Assembly: GCF_907163135.1 (NCBI RefSeq)
Contig: NZ_CAJQUA010000001.1
Span: 2,641,001 to 2,705,000, forward strand
DNA from: Brachymonas denitrificans
GTDB taxonomy: Bacteria > Pseudomonadota > Gammaproteobacteria > Burkholderiales > Burkholderiaceae_C
Reading direction: 5' to 3'
Length of the DNA: 64,000 bases
Below the pieces are notes generated by a model. It was not told where the DNA came from, did not search any database, and was given only the letters and a program-made list of their open reading frames with translations. Positions 55,591 through 64,000 of this stretch are shown piece by piece (within the stretch, counting starts at the first letter, position 1; every line of letters starts with the position of its first letter). The position numbers and the translations under genes were made by a program.

Positions 55591-56292
55591 TCAATCGGTA
55601 TACACCACCCGGATATGCGGCACGCTGCGCACCCCGGGTTGCTGACGGAGAAATTCACGCAAGAACTCCACCAGCTTTTTTTCGCACAAGGCGATCACGG
55701 CCGGATCAGAGGCCAGTAGCCGGCCCTTGCTGGCGGATTCATCCGCGGCCTTGGCATACAGCTGAATCACGGCAGCCTTTTCATCCGTCAGCACTCCGCC
55801 GGACAAGACTTTGTAGCGCAAATTGCGCACGGCGGGGCTGGCGACCATGCGCGGCTTCTTCAGCCGTATCTCCAGCCCGTCTGCCGTCGTCCGCAAATCA
55901 AACTGCCCCGGCCCCAGGTCATAGCCAAACGGGTATTCCGCCGTGTACCAGACTGCCACAGTGCCGCTGGAAGAAAATCCGAGCAGAAAGCGCTCGATGA
56001 CTTCCGTCACGCCTTCGTCACGCACCACCGTCGCAGTCAGCAACTTGGTGTGCTCGGCCAGCGCCTGCTTGCCCAATGTCAGATAGCTGGTATAGCGCGA
56101 ATAGCCCAGCAATTCTTCCTGCGTCCGGGTAACGGCCTGCTGCAGCGTGTGCGCCTGTTGTTCAGCCACCTGCAGCCGCCCGCCCATGACCCACCACGTC
56201 AGCCCCGCGCTGGCAGCGGCCGCCAGCAATGCAGTCGCAACCGGCAGCAGCCAGGCACCACGGGCCACTGCAGTTTCAGCGGTGCCGGGCAT
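55591..56292 (-). CDS. DUF4230-like membrane-anchored protein
   Basis: 233 residues. One membrane helix (about 14-36) near the N-terminus, a coiled stretch (RLQVAEQQAHTLQQAV), and a soluble domain with SGTVAVWYTAEYPFGYDLG, LRTTADGLEIRLKKPRMV and an amphipathic C-terminus EKKLVEFLREFLRQQPG. The order of strands and helices matches DUF4230. Probably periplasmic. No known role. Lies between the TfoX-N and CoA-binding genes, same strand. Confidence 0.65.
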   Translation of the reverse strand: MPGTAETAVARGAWLLPVATALLAAAASAGLTWWVMGGRLQVAEQQAHTLQQAVTRTQEELLGYSRYTSYLTLGKQALAEHTKLLTATVVRDEGVTEVIERFLLGFSSSGTVAVWYTAEYPFGYDLGPGQFDLRTTADGLEIRLKKPRMVASPAVRNLRYKVLSGGVLTDEKAAVIQLYAKAADESASKGRLLASDPAVIALCEKKLVEFLREFLRQQPGVRSVPHIRVVYTD

Positions 56293-56314
56293 CGCCGTTC
56301 AGCCCCGCCAATCG

Positions 56315-56758
56315 TTACACGTCACGCACAATGCCGCGGCGCGCATGCTCGATCTTGGTGCACTTGTTCGACACCACGTTCAGGCCCGCAGCCGCCGCCT
56401 TTTGTTCGGCTTCCGGATGGTGGATGGAGAGTTGCAGCCACAGCGTTTTCGCGCCGATCGCAATCGCCTGATCGGCCACCGGCGGCACATCCTCGCTCTT
56501 GCGGAATACGTCCACCATGTCGATCGGATGCTCGCCCGCATCCTTCAGCGCTTTGGCCGCCGCTTCCAGATCGGCATAGGGCGTTTCACCCAGCACCTTC
56601 TCGCCTTTCTGGGCCAGCACCGGGTTGACCGGAATGATGCGATAGCCGCCGGCCTGCAGGTAGTGGGCCACTTCGTGGCTGGCACGCTCCGGGTTGTCGG
56701 ACATGCCGACAATCGCCACCGTGCGGGTCGTTTCGAGGATGTGGGTGATATCGTCCAT
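56315..56758 (-). CDS. CoA-binding protein (YccU-like)
   Basis: 147-residue cytosolic Rossmann protein. TVAIVGMSDNPERASHEVAHYL is the CoA-binding start, YRIIPVNPV and VDVFRKSEDVPPVADQAI follow, and GLNVVSNKCTKIEHAR near the end carries the conserved Cys. Binds CoA; no reaction is known. A ggag site precedes the ATG. Length normal. Confidence 0.92.
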   Translation of the reverse strand: MDDITHILETTRTVAIVGMSDNPERASHEVAHYLQAGGYRIIPVNPVLAQKGEKVLGETPYADLEAAAKALKDAGEHPIDMVDVFRKSEDVPPVADQAIAIGAKTLWLQLSIHHPEAEQKAAAAGLNVVSNKCTKIEHARRGIVRDV

Positions 56759-56788
56759 GGAACAAGTCTCCTGGCAGTGAAAAAACCG

Positions 56789-59074
56789 TTATTTCAGGGT
56801 AGATAGCGCCTCTTGCACGGCGTTCAAGGTCAGCACTTCGGTCAGCACCTGGGGCTGGCCGGGCTTTCCGGGGTCGTGCAGCGCATACACCGGCACGCCG
56901 TTGCGGCCCAAGGCATTCAGCGAGGCGGTAATGGCCGGATCGCTGCGCGTCCAGTCGGCGCGCAGCAGCAGCACCTTGTGTTCGCGCATCGCGGCCAGAA
57001 ACGCCTCGGTCGACATGACTGTCTTCTTATTGAACTGGCAGGTCACGCACCAGGCGGCGGTGTAGTCCACAAACACCGGCTGTCCGGCCGTGAGGGCCTG
57101 CTGCACGCGCTGTTCGCTCCAGGGCTGCCACAGCGCTCCGGCCTGAGAGCCATCAGCAGTAGAGTTGGCAGAAGCAGGCGCAGCAGCAATTAGCCCCCCA
57201 TACCCCGCGCCCAGCCACAGCAGCATCGCGGCAAACACCCCCCCCAGCACCACACGCAGCTTGCCGCTTCGCCCCAGCGCCCACAGCAGCGCACTGCCCG
57301 TCAGCAGCAGCGCCAGCAGCGCAATCGCACCGTCGATGCCGCTCTGGTGCCCCAGCACCCACAGCAGCCACACCACCGTGGCAAACATCGGGAACGCCAT
57401 CAGCTGCTTGAAGGTGTCCATCCACGCCCCCGGCCGCGGCAGCCAGCGCAGCACGCGCGGGAAGAAGCTGCCCAGCAAAATCGGCAAGGCCAGACCCACC
57501 CCCATCGCCATGAACAGCAGCAGGGCCTGCAGCGCCGGCAACTGGATCGCATAGCCCAGCGATGCCCCCATGAACGGCGCCGTGCATGGCGAAGCCACCA
57601 GCACCGCCAGCACCCCGGAAAGCAGGGCGTCACTCACCGGATGCCGCGCCGTGGCCTGCGCCAGCGCGCCGGGCAGCACCTGCCCCACATGAAACACTCC
57701 CGCGAGATTCAGTCCCAGCACGGTAAACAGCCCGGCCAGCGCCGCCACCAGCCAGGGATTCTGCAACTGGAAGCCCCAGCCCAGCTGTTCTCCAGCAGCC
57801 CGCAGCACCAGCAGCAATCCGGCCAGCGCCGCAAAGCTCAGAACCACGCCCGCCGTATAGGCCAGGCCACTCACACGCTGCTCCCGCGGGCTATGGGCAT
57901 GGCGCGCAAAACTCATAACCTTGATGGCAAGCACCGGAAACACGCAAGGCATCAGGTTCAGCAGCAAACCCCCAAGCAGCGCGCCGCCCAGGGCCAGCCA
58001 GAACGTAATGCCGGCCGCGGAGCCGGAAACAGGCTTGGCAGGGGCCGCCTGCGCATTGGCTCGCAAGGCCGCCGCCAGCTCGGGCGACATCTCAGCCGGG
58101 CTCTGTGCCGCCGGCCAAGTGCCTGCCACCGCCACCTCGGAGCGATAAGCCGGCCCCGCGGCATTGCGCACCACGCCATCGGCATCGACCACGCCCCGCA
58201 CCGCCAGCACCACCGGCAGACGCTCCGGACTCTCCAGCCGCATCTCATGCAAAGGCAGCTCCATCTGCCAGCGCTTGCCTTCCCAGCGCTGCTCACCCGC
58301 GGCAGCAGGCGTGATGATTTCCGGTGTTTCCGGATACAGATTCAGCACCTTCCCCTGCCAGGCCTCAGGAAGCGCCTCGCTGCTGAACACAATGCTCTTG
58401 CGCTGCGCATCGACCTGCGCATGCACAACGCCATCCCCACCCGGCAGCGCCTGCGGCACCGCGCTCTGCGCCGCCTCGAACGCTGCCGCATCAGCCACCA
58501 GCGGCTGTCCCGTCGGCAAGTCCAGCACAAACTTGCCCTGCTGCGGGATGCATTCCTGTTTGCAGACCAGCCAGTTGGCCTCCAGCGCCACCTTGATCGT
58601 GCCGCCGGCATCCGCCGTTGCAGGCACCGTCACCGCTACAGGCAGCAGCACACTGCCGTCATAGCCATAGTTGGCGAGGGGGCCCACGGGCAGCTTCGAC
58701 GGCACCGGCCAGGCAATCTCGCCCGCCTGCATGCCGGCAGGCAGTGTCCAGCGCAGGCTGGTGGCCTGTCCGCTGTCTCCGGGATTCTTCCAGTAGGTAT
58801 GCCAATGCGGCGCGTGCATCAGCTGCAGGCCCAGCCACAGCGGCTTGCCGGCCTGCACCCCCTGTGGCGCATGGGCCAGCAGGCGGGCTTGCACCTGTTC
58901 CGTACGGACTTCATGCGCCGCCGCAGTCAGCGCCGAAAAACTGGATCCGCCCTGTGCCAGTGCATGGCCGCCAGCCAGGCTGGCCACCAGGGCCAGTGCG
59001 ATAGCGCTACTGCGGCGCAGCAAGGGCGCTTGGCGCAAAGCGAAGGTCGTTCCGGAAAGTCGTAGGGTCATCAT
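56789..59074 (-). CDS. dsbD: Protein-disulfide reductase, DsbD/ScsB family
   Basis: 761 residues, carries electrons from cytosolic thioredoxin across the membrane to periplasmic thiol proteins. Signal peptide (to about 41), N-terminal periplasmic domain (55-335) with the cysteines of NWLVCKQECIP, eight-helix DsbD core (350-605) with the redox Cys in LMPCVFPVL and ASPCTAPFMGA, and a C-terminal thioredoxin domain (640-761) with AAWCVTCQFNKK. The N-terminal domain is ScsB-like rather than classic DsbD. Divergent from the creatininase-family gene. Confidence 0.9.
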   Translation of the reverse strand: MMTLRLSGTTFALRQAPLLRRSSAIALALVASLAGGHALAQGGSSFSALTAAAHEVRTEQVQARLLAHAPQGVQAGKPLWLGLQLMHAPHWHTYWKNPGDSGQATSLRWTLPAGMQAGEIAWPVPSKLPVGPLANYGYDGSVLLPVAVTVPATADAGGTIKVALEANWLVCKQECIPQQGKFVLDLPTGQPLVADAAAFEAAQSAVPQALPGGDGVVHAQVDAQRKSIVFSSEALPEAWQGKVLNLYPETPEIITPAAAGEQRWEGKRWQMELPLHEMRLESPERLPVVLAVRGVVDADGVVRNAAGPAYRSEVAVAGTWPAAQSPAEMSPELAAALRANAQAAPAKPVSGSAAGITFWLALGGALLGGLLLNLMPCVFPVLAIKVMSFARHAHSPREQRVSGLAYTAGVVLSFAALAGLLLVLRAAGEQLGWGFQLQNPWLVAALAGLFTVLGLNLAGVFHVGQVLPGALAQATARHPVSDALLSGVLAVLVASPCTAPFMGASLGYAIQLPALQALLLFMAMGVGLALPILLGSFFPRVLRWLPRPGAWMDTFKQLMAFPMFATVVWLLWVLGHQSGIDGAIALLALLLTGSALLWALGRSGKLRVVLGGVFAAMLLWLGAGYGGLIAAAPASANSTADGSQAGALWQPWSEQRVQQALTAGQPVFVDYTAAWCVTCQFNKKTVMSTEAFLAAMREHKVLLLRADWTRSDPAITASLNALGRNGVPVYALHDPGKPGQPQVLTEVLTLNAVQEALSTLK

Positions 59075-59192
59075 GCAATCATCAAACGCCCCACGGAACT
59101 TCGGCAGGGGGCAGCAGTTTTTTCAGCGAACCATTATCCCCCTTGCGCCAAGACCCCACAGCAAGGTGCCAGTCAGTATGATGGAGGGCACC

Positions 59193-60026
59193 ATGCCAAG
59201 CACGCCTATCCCCCCGTCGCGCTATTGGGCCGACCTGACCAGTCCGGACTTCGCCACGCTGGACCGCGATCGCGCCATCGCCATCCTGCCAGTTGCCGCC
59301 ATCGAGCAGCACGGGCCGCACTTGCCGCTGCAGGTCGATACCGCACTGGCCGATGCCATGGTGCAGGCCTGCCTGCCGCATCTGCCGGCAGACTTGCCCG
59401 CCTTGTTCCTGCCCACGCAGGCCGTGGGATACAGCCCGGAACACACGGCTTTCCAGGGCACGCTCACGCTGCGCGCAGAAACCGTGATCCGCCTGTGGAC
59501 CGAAATGGCGGAGTGCGTGGCAGCAAGCGGCGTGCGCAAGCTGGTGCTGTTCAACACCCACGGTGGCAACGTGGGCCTGCTGGACGTGGTTGCGCGCGAC
59601 CTGCGCGCGCGCCTCGACATGCTGGTCTACACCACCAGCTGGTTCAACCTGCCACTGGGCCAAGCCGCCGAAGCCTTCGATGCCCACGAGCACCGTTTCG
59701 GCATCCACGCCGGCGTCATCGAAACCAGCCTGATGCTGGCCATCCGTCCGGACCTGGTACGCATGGACAAGGCAGGAAATTTCTCCAGCACCTCCGAACA
59801 GCGCGCCGCCCAATTCCCCACACTGGGCAATGGCCGCAGCGCCAAGCTGGCCTGGCAGATGCAGGATTACCACCCCTGCGGCGCAGTCGGCAACGCCGCC
59901 GCGGCCGATGCCGAACGCGGTGCAGCCCTGCTGCAGGCCAGCGGCCAGGCCCTGGCTACATTGCTGCGGGAAATCGACGCGCTTCCTGCCGACACTTTGC
60001 GCAACGGAGCAAGCGCCGTCCGGTAA
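59193..60026 (+). CDS. Creatininase-family amidohydrolase
   Basis: 277 residues from the ATG at 59193, fixed by a ggaggg site. Metal-binding motifs of the family: VAAIEQHGPHLPLQVD (Glu, His and Asp ligands), TQAVGYSPEHTAFQGT, LVLFNTHGGN, and FDAHEHRFGIHAGVIETS with the late Glu. Hydrolyses cyclic or open amides (creatinine, or formamide intermediates in flavin/deazaflavin routes); the substrate here is unknown. 118-bp gap to the divergent dsbD gene holds both promoters. Confidence 0.92.
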   Translation: MPSTPIPPSRYWADLTSPDFATLDRDRAIAILPVAAIEQHGPHLPLQVDTALADAMVQACLPHLPADLPALFLPTQAVGYSPEHTAFQGTLTLRAETVIRLWTEMAECVAASGVRKLVLFNTHGGNVGLLDVVARDLRARLDMLVYTTSWFNLPLGQAAEAFDAHEHRFGIHAGVIETSLMLAIRPDLVRMDKAGNFSSTSEQRAAQFPTLGNGRSAKLAWQMQDYHPCGAVGNAAAADAERGAALLQASGQALATLLREIDALPADTLRNGASAVR

Positions 60027-60049
60027 CCGCGCCTCCGCCGAGGCCTCTC

Positions 60050-61228
60050 TCAGGCCGCCAGCTGCTGCTCGATCGTCTGCGCCAGCAGCGCAATGCCGCG
60101 ATCGATCTCCTCCGGCGTCGCCGTCACGAAGCTCAGGCGCATCGTGCTCATGTCGGGCTGCGTGTCATAGAAAGCAGCCCCCGGCACATAGGCCACCCCC
60201 TGCTGCACTGCCAGCGGCAGCATGGCGGCACTATCCAGCCCGTCCGGCAGGCGCAGCCACAGGAACATGCCGCCCTTGGGCGTATTCCAGCTCACGCCAT
60301 CCGGCATGTGGCGCTGCAGCGCGGCCAGCATCGCCTGGCATTGCCCCTTGTACAGCGCACGGATGCGCTCCAGATGCCCATCAAGGAAACCCGGCTGCGT
60401 CAGCACCTCATACGCCAGACGCTGGTTCAGGCTCGGGCTGTGCAAATCCGCCGCCTGCTTGGCCTGCAGCATCTTGGGATACACCTCGGCCGGCACCACG
60501 GCAAAACCCAGGCGCATGCCCGGTGCCAGCACCTTCGAGAACGAGCCCAGATAAATCGACTGCTCCGGATAGAAGCTCGACACGGGCGGCGGCGGCGGCG
60601 CATCGAACCACAGCTCGCCATAGGGGTTGTCCTCCACGATCGGCAGACCCAGCGCATGGCAGGTCTTCGCAATCTCCTGGCGGCGGTGCGCCGACAGCGT
60701 CAGCCCGGTCGGGTTCTGGAAATTGCTCAGCAGATACAGAAAGCGTGCGCGGTAGCGCAACTGCTCGCGCTCCAGCGACTCGAGCTGCAAGCCCTGGTCG
60801 TCATTCGGAACACTGAAAATCTCCGGCTCATAGGCAGAAAACGCCTGCAGCGCACCCAGATACGACGGCGTCTGCACCACCACACGGCTGCCCTCGTCGA
60901 TCAGCACCTTGCCGACAAGGTCCAGGCCCTGCTGCGAACCGGTCGTGATCAGCACCTGGTCCGGCGAAACCTCCCACGGCAGCGACTGCGCCACCCACTC
61001 ACGCAGCGGGGCATAGCCCTCGCTCGCCGCATACTGCAGCGCGGAGCGCGGATGCTCGCGCATCACCTTCTCGTAGGCCTGGCTGAACGCCTCGATCGGA
61101 AACGAATCCGGCGACGGCAGGCCACCGGCAAAACTGATGATGTCAGGCTGCTCCGTCACCTTCAGGATCTCGCGGATGATCGACGGACTCATGGCTGCTG
61201 CCCGGTTGGCAAACTGCCAGCTTTTCAT
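60050..61228 (-). CDS. PLP-dependent aminotransferase, class I/II (2-aminoadipate aminotransferase-like)
   Basis: 392 residues. Begins FANRAAAMSPSIIREILKVT, then ISFAGGLPSPDSFP and ALQYAASEGYAPLREW, hallmarks of the LysN/AADAT group. NFQNPTGLTLS and DNPYGELWFD bind the cofactor, and YLGSFSKVLAPGMRLG carries the PLP lysine. The ATG at 61228 is preceded by aaggag. No winged-helix is attached, so it is not MocR. Transaminates hydrophobic or branched amino acids in relatives; substrate here uncertain. Confidence 0.92.
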   Translation of the reverse strand: MKSWQFANRAAAMSPSIIREILKVTEQPDIISFAGGLPSPDSFPIEAFSQAYEKVMREHPRSALQYAASEGYAPLREWVAQSLPWEVSPDQVLITTGSQQGLDLVGKVLIDEGSRVVVQTPSYLGALQAFSAYEPEIFSVPNDDQGLQLESLEREQLRYRARFLYLLSNFQNPTGLTLSAHRRQEIAKTCHALGLPIVEDNPYGELWFDAPPPPPVSSFYPEQSIYLGSFSKVLAPGMRLGFAVVPAEVYPKMLQAKQAADLHSPSLNQRLAYEVLTQPGFLDGHLERIRALYKGQCQAMLAALQRHMPDGVSWNTPKGGMFLWLRLPDGLDSAAMLPLAVQQGVAYVPGAAFYDTQPDMSTMRLSFVTATPEEIDRGIALLAQTIEQQLAA

Positions 61229-61411
61229 GGTGGACTCCTTGTACGACAGCAGGCGCCAGTGCACGAAAAAGCGGCCTGCCGTTTCCAGCTATGCGGGGGT
61301 TGTTCTAGTGTGCGTCCATTGTGGACCAAGTTGCCCGCGCGATACGCTTCAGCCTGCAACAAATGGAGGGCTTGACGCATGAAAAGATTTTGGCTGCGCA
61401 GCACGTCAGCC

Positions 61412-61450
61412 AAAGAAAAACCCCTGCGTGCATGAAGCAGGCAGGGGTTT
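61412..61450 (-). terminator. Rho-independent terminator of tRNA-Thr
   Basis: On the minus strand a 10-bp stem (AAACCCCTGC pairing with GCAGGGGTTT) with a 13-base loop is followed by a T-rich run (TTTTTC), a classic intrinsic terminator placed 8 bp after the tRNA 3' end. Confidence 0.88.
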
Positions 61451-61458
61451 CGGGCAGA

Positions 61459-61534
61459 TGGTGCCGGCGACCGGAATCGAACTGGTGACCTACGCGTTAC
61501 GAGTGCGTTGCTCTACCAACTGAGCTACGCCGGC
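61459..61534 (-). tRNA. tRNA-Thr (anticodon CGT)
   Basis: 76 nt on the minus strand, 5' end at 61534. Acceptor GCCGGCG pairs with CGCCGGC, discriminator A and an encoded CCA are present (61459-61461). D-arm GCTC-AGTTGGTA-GAGC, anticodon loop CTCGTAA with CGT reading ACG codons, and T-loop TTCGATT. One mismatch is seen at the foot of the anticodon stem and one in the T-stem. No integrase gene or duplicated 3' end is seen in the window. Confidence 0.93.
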
Positions 61535-61621
61535 ATTCGCTTGTGCGATAAACCAAAATTATAGTGCGATGTTCCCCCAGAATGCCAGCCCTCGTGTGGC
61601 ATACCGCACGTTTTTTCTGAT

Positions 61622-63244
61622 TCACAGCATCTCATCCGGCGTAAAAGGAGCGGCCAGCTTCAGCAGAAACTGCAGGGTCGCGCTCGCATCGGGCTCGCCA
61701 TGCTGCACGGCCGGCTCCACGCCCGCAGGCGCGTGCCATTGCAGGCGCCCGTCGGGTGCCAGTTCCAGCCGCCACGCCCCTTCGCGCACGATCGGCGTCA
61801 CCCGTTCCCGGATCAGCCGGCCCAGCAGGCGGCTTCGTATCAGCACCGCCACCTCGCTGTTCTGCAACTGCGAACGCAAATCCAGATTCATCGAACCAAT
61901 GCCCAGCCAAGTGTCATCCATCAGCACCAGTTTGGCATGCAGGCTCGCATGCCTGGCCTTCCCGGAAGAACCAAGCGCACTGCGCACCGATTGCGGCTGC
62001 AAGGCCCGCATCTCATGCACCTCCACGCCCAGCTTCAGCAACTCCCTGCGGTAACGCTCATAGCCGATATGCGCCAGCGGTGCATCCGACGACGCCAGCG
62101 AATTGGTCAGCACCACCACCGCGATGCCACGCCGGCGCAAGCCGGCAAACACCTGCATCATCTGCGCGCCGGGCACGAAATAGGGCGTCACGATCAGCAC
62201 GGATCGGCGTGAAAGCCGCATCAGCCCCAACAGGCCGCTCACCACCTGATCGCCGCCATCCACATCGCGCTCCTCGGACGACAACTTGGCCGGCGCATCG
62301 GCCAGCAGGGCGCTTGGCGCCCAGGTCCATGCCACTTCCTCCAGTGCCATCGCACCTGGCAGATCCGCCGGAGCAGAAGCGGCCACTGATTCGCCCTCTG
62401 CTTCGTCGCCCCCACCCGCCCGCGCCGACGGATTGCTTCGTCGCATCGCCACCATGGCCTTCAAATCCCGGCGGCTCATCAGCTGCTCCACGGGATACGC
62501 CAGCGGATGATTCCAGTACCGGTCGAAGCTGCGCGACATCGCAGGCACCAGCGCTCCGATCGCCAGCACATCCAGATCGATGTAATTGCTGTCATCGGCC
62601 TGGCCGAAATACGCATCGCCCAGATTGCGTCCGCCCACAATCCCCGCGACGTTATCTGCCAGAAACAGCTTGTTGTGCATGCGATGCTGCAGCCGCGAAA
62701 AATCCTGCAGCGCCGACAGCGCACGCAACTTGCCCATGCTGCGCCCCGCCGGCAGCGGATTGAACAGCCGCATCTCCACATTCGGCACAAACGCCAGTTG
62801 CAACACCTCCGCATCCTCGCCCTTGGTATGCAGATCATCCAGCAGGATGCGCACCCGCACCCCGCGCGCCGCCGCCTCGCGAATTGCCGCCAGCAGTACG
62901 CCGGTCCCCGGATCGTTGTGAATGGCGTAATACTGCAGATCCAGCGTGCGCGTCGCCTGCCGGGTCAGGGCGAGCCGGCTCGAAAAAGCACTGTCAGCAG
63001 AATCCAGCAGCAGAAACCCCGTATCGTGCCGGGATCGGGACTGCTTGCGCAAGGCACCAGCCAGCTTGCTCAGCGGAGTCACGGTTCCTGCCGGGAGAGC
63101 CTGTGATTCGGTGCGCGGCCCCGGCGGGGGCAGGGTGCCGCATCCAGCCAATACCAGCGCTGCCAGCAGCACCCAGACCCACAGCAGCACGCGCCACAAC
63201 GGAAGAGGGCGGGTAGCAGTCAATACAGGAGCAGCAGGCGGCAT
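61622..63244 (-). CDS. Phospholipase D-family protein, cardiolipin synthase-like
   Basis: 540 residues from the ATG at 63244. An N-terminal hydrophobic segment with lipobox VLAGC suggests a lipoprotein. Two HKD motifs: HRMHNKLFLADNVAGIVGGRN near residue 210 and HASLHAKLVLMDDTWLGIGSMNLD near 430, both complete, separated by an acidic insert (GGGDEAEGESVA). Cardiolipin synthase C-like or other phosphatidyl transferase. The frame continues upstream through a 7-bp repeat, but codons there are poor. Confidence 0.88.
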   Translation of the reverse strand: MPPAAPVLTATRPLPLWRVLLWVWVLLAALVLAGCGTLPPPGPRTESQALPAGTVTPLSKLAGALRKQSRSRHDTGFLLLDSADSAFSSRLALTRQATRTLDLQYYAIHNDPGTGVLLAAIREAAARGVRVRILLDDLHTKGEDAEVLQLAFVPNVEMRLFNPLPAGRSMGKLRALSALQDFSRLQHRMHNKLFLADNVAGIVGGRNLGDAYFGQADDSNYIDLDVLAIGALVPAMSRSFDRYWNHPLAYPVEQLMSRRDLKAMVAMRRSNPSARAGGGDEAEGESVAASAPADLPGAMALEEVAWTWAPSALLADAPAKLSSEERDVDGGDQVVSGLLGLMRLSRRSVLIVTPYFVPGAQMMQVFAGLRRRGIAVVVLTNSLASSDAPLAHIGYERYRRELLKLGVEVHEMRALQPQSVRSALGSSGKARHASLHAKLVLMDDTWLGIGSMNLDLRSQLQNSEVAVLIRSRLLGRLIRERVTPIVREGAWRLELAPDGRLQWHAPAGVEPAVQHGEPDASATLQFLLKLAAPFTPDEML

Positions 63245-63409
63245 GGCAGAAACAATCAGGCGATGCCGGATATTAGCGCGAGTGTGATGCTTCTTGGGGC
63301 AGGCATTCCCGCAGCAGGCAAGGTCCAGCTTGGACAAGGTGCCGGCTGCATCCTGTGTTGCCGATGCTTGCTTCCCTGTATAGCCAAGGCACCAAGCATC
63401 ATCGCCTAG

Positions 63410-63458
63410 CATCCGGCATCCGGCATCCGGCATCCGGCATCCGGCATCCGGCATCCGG
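63410..63458. repeat. Seven perfect tandem copies of a 7-bp unit (CATCCGG)
   Basis: Seven exact head-to-tail copies in the 272-bp gap between the phospholipase D-like gene and uup, upstream of both minus-strand starts or ends (166 bp before the phospholipase start). The unit is not a multiple of three, so it would not be tolerated in coding sequence; the rest of the gap shows no gene. Confidence 0.95.
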
Positions 63459-63516
63459 CAGCAGACTGCCGCCACCTACCGGCAAAAATGCCGGCTGACC
63501 TCAACCTCCGGAAGGC

Positions 63517-64000
63517 TCAGCCATGCGCCGTCCCCAACTGCTCCCATCGCTCCAGCGCCACCATCAGCGCCTCTTCGATCTCGCCATCCCGCTGCTGCAG
63601 GGCAATTGCCCGCTGCAGGTTCGAGGCATATAGCGAACCATCGGCCAGCTCCGCGCGAATTCCCGCCTGCTCCGCCTCCAGCGCCTCGATCTGCCCGGGA
63701 AGCGCATCCAGTTCCCGCTGCTCCTTGTAGCTCAGCTTGCGTTTGCCTCCGCGACCCTGCGCATCAGCGCCCGAACCCGACCCGGGTGGGCCCGCAGTCC
63801 CGGAACCGGCTACGCCCGATCCTGCTGCACCGGCCTTATCAGTCCCAGTTGCGCCCGCAGTCCCAGTTGCGCCCGCGCTGCCTCCAGCCGTAGTAGCGGC
63901 TCCGGCCTTCGGCGCAGCGCCAGCCCGGCCAGCCGCCGCCTTCTCCATCGCTGTCGCCCGCTGCGACTGCGTCAGCCAATCCTCCACGCTTCCTTCATAC
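63517..64000 (-). CDS. uup: ABC-F ATPase Uup, C-terminal part (5' partial)
   Basis: Only the last about 161 codons are in the window; the frame runs off the right edge (YEGSVEDWL at the edge matches the end of the second ABC domain). A Gly/Ala/Thr-rich linker with degenerate repeats (GATGTAGATGT) of about 60 residues follows, and then the C-terminal coiled-coil with KRKLSYKEQRELDALP and IEALEAEQAGIRAELADG, the DNA/ribosome-binding tail of Uup. A cytosolic ABC-F protein. Confidence 0.88.
   Translation of the reverse strand, partial: YEGSVEDWLTQSQRATAMEKAAAGRAGAAPKAGAATTAGGSAGATGTAGATGTDKAGAAGSGVAGSGTAGPPGSGSGADAQGRGGKRKLSYKEQRELDALPGQIEALEAEQAGIRAELADGSLYASNLQRAIALQQRDGEIEEALMVALERWEQLGTAHG

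Noticed and set aside
61459..61534. tRNA-Thr as attachment site for the T4SS region
   Set aside because: More than 6 kb of ordinary chromosomal genes lie between, no integrase is present and no repeat of the tRNA 3' end was seen.

Overview
The window looks like a chromosomal segment of a GC-rich betaproteobacterium, most likely Burkholderiales (Comamonadaceae/Alcaligenaceae-like). This is inferred from the base composition, the housekeeping genes present (argB, a DsbD-family protein, uup, a cardiolipin-synthase-like gene) and the gene style. No rRNA or other species marker is present, so the genus is not assigned. The left end cuts an aldo/keto reductase gene and the right end cuts uup.

Region 1 (1-3.1 kb) holds ordinary metabolism: aldo/keto reductase, M20 amidohydrolase, low-molecular-weight tyrosine phosphatase and acyl-CoA-binding protein. 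Region 2 (3.1-17.0 kb, minus strand) is a surface-polysaccharide cluster. It encodes a WbpM/PglF-type dehydratase, a small PglC-like initiating transferase, a sugar aminotransferase, two glycosyltransferases, an O-acetyltransferase-like protein, a Wzx-type flippase and the WbpB/WbpD/WbpE trio for a 2,3-diacetamido uronic acid. Two toxin-antitoxin-like modules sit between the three wbp genes: a zeta-like kinase with a small partner, and a PIN protein with an Xre-ImmA/IrrE protein.

Region 3 (17.1-26.2 kb) carries argB, then rfbBDAC (dTDP-L-rhamnose), a TviB/WbpO-type UDP-HexNAc dehydrogenase, galU, galE and a second, WbaP-like initiating transferase. Region 4 (26.2-33.9 kb) is visibly AT-rich and looks like the exchangeable serotype block. 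It has transposase and GtrA-like remnants, a second flippase, a GT4, a GT2 and an EpsG-type polymerase. Two same-length, apparently identical 1192-bp IS5-family elements flank the GT2 and polymerase genes. Region 5 (34.1-39.7 kb) holds an O-antigen ligase/polymerase, two short Wzz-like proteins and an OmpR/QseC-type two-component system.

Region 6 (39.8-54.7 kb) is a VirB/VirD4 type IV secretion system in two divergent arms: trbM-like, virD4, unknown, virB11, B10, B9, B8 and B7 to the left, and virB1, B2, B3, B4, a peptidoglycan-hydrolase-like gene, virB5 and B6 to the right. The arms meet at an AT-rich control region with an inverted repeat. No relaxase gene is visible. Between virB4 and virB5 lies a 576-residue protein with a lysozyme-like N-terminus and an NlpC/P60-like core. 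After virB6 comes an AT-rich gene for an exported DUF4189-like protein. Together these suggest a possible effector-type T4SS with an effector and a candidate immunity protein, which is the most interesting hypothesis here. Region 7 (55.2-64 kb) is chromosomal background: a TfoX-N protein, a DUF4230-like membrane protein, a CoA-binding protein, a DsbD-family protein, a creatininase-family protein, an aminotransferase, tRNA-Thr(CGT), a phospholipase-D-family protein and the end of uup.
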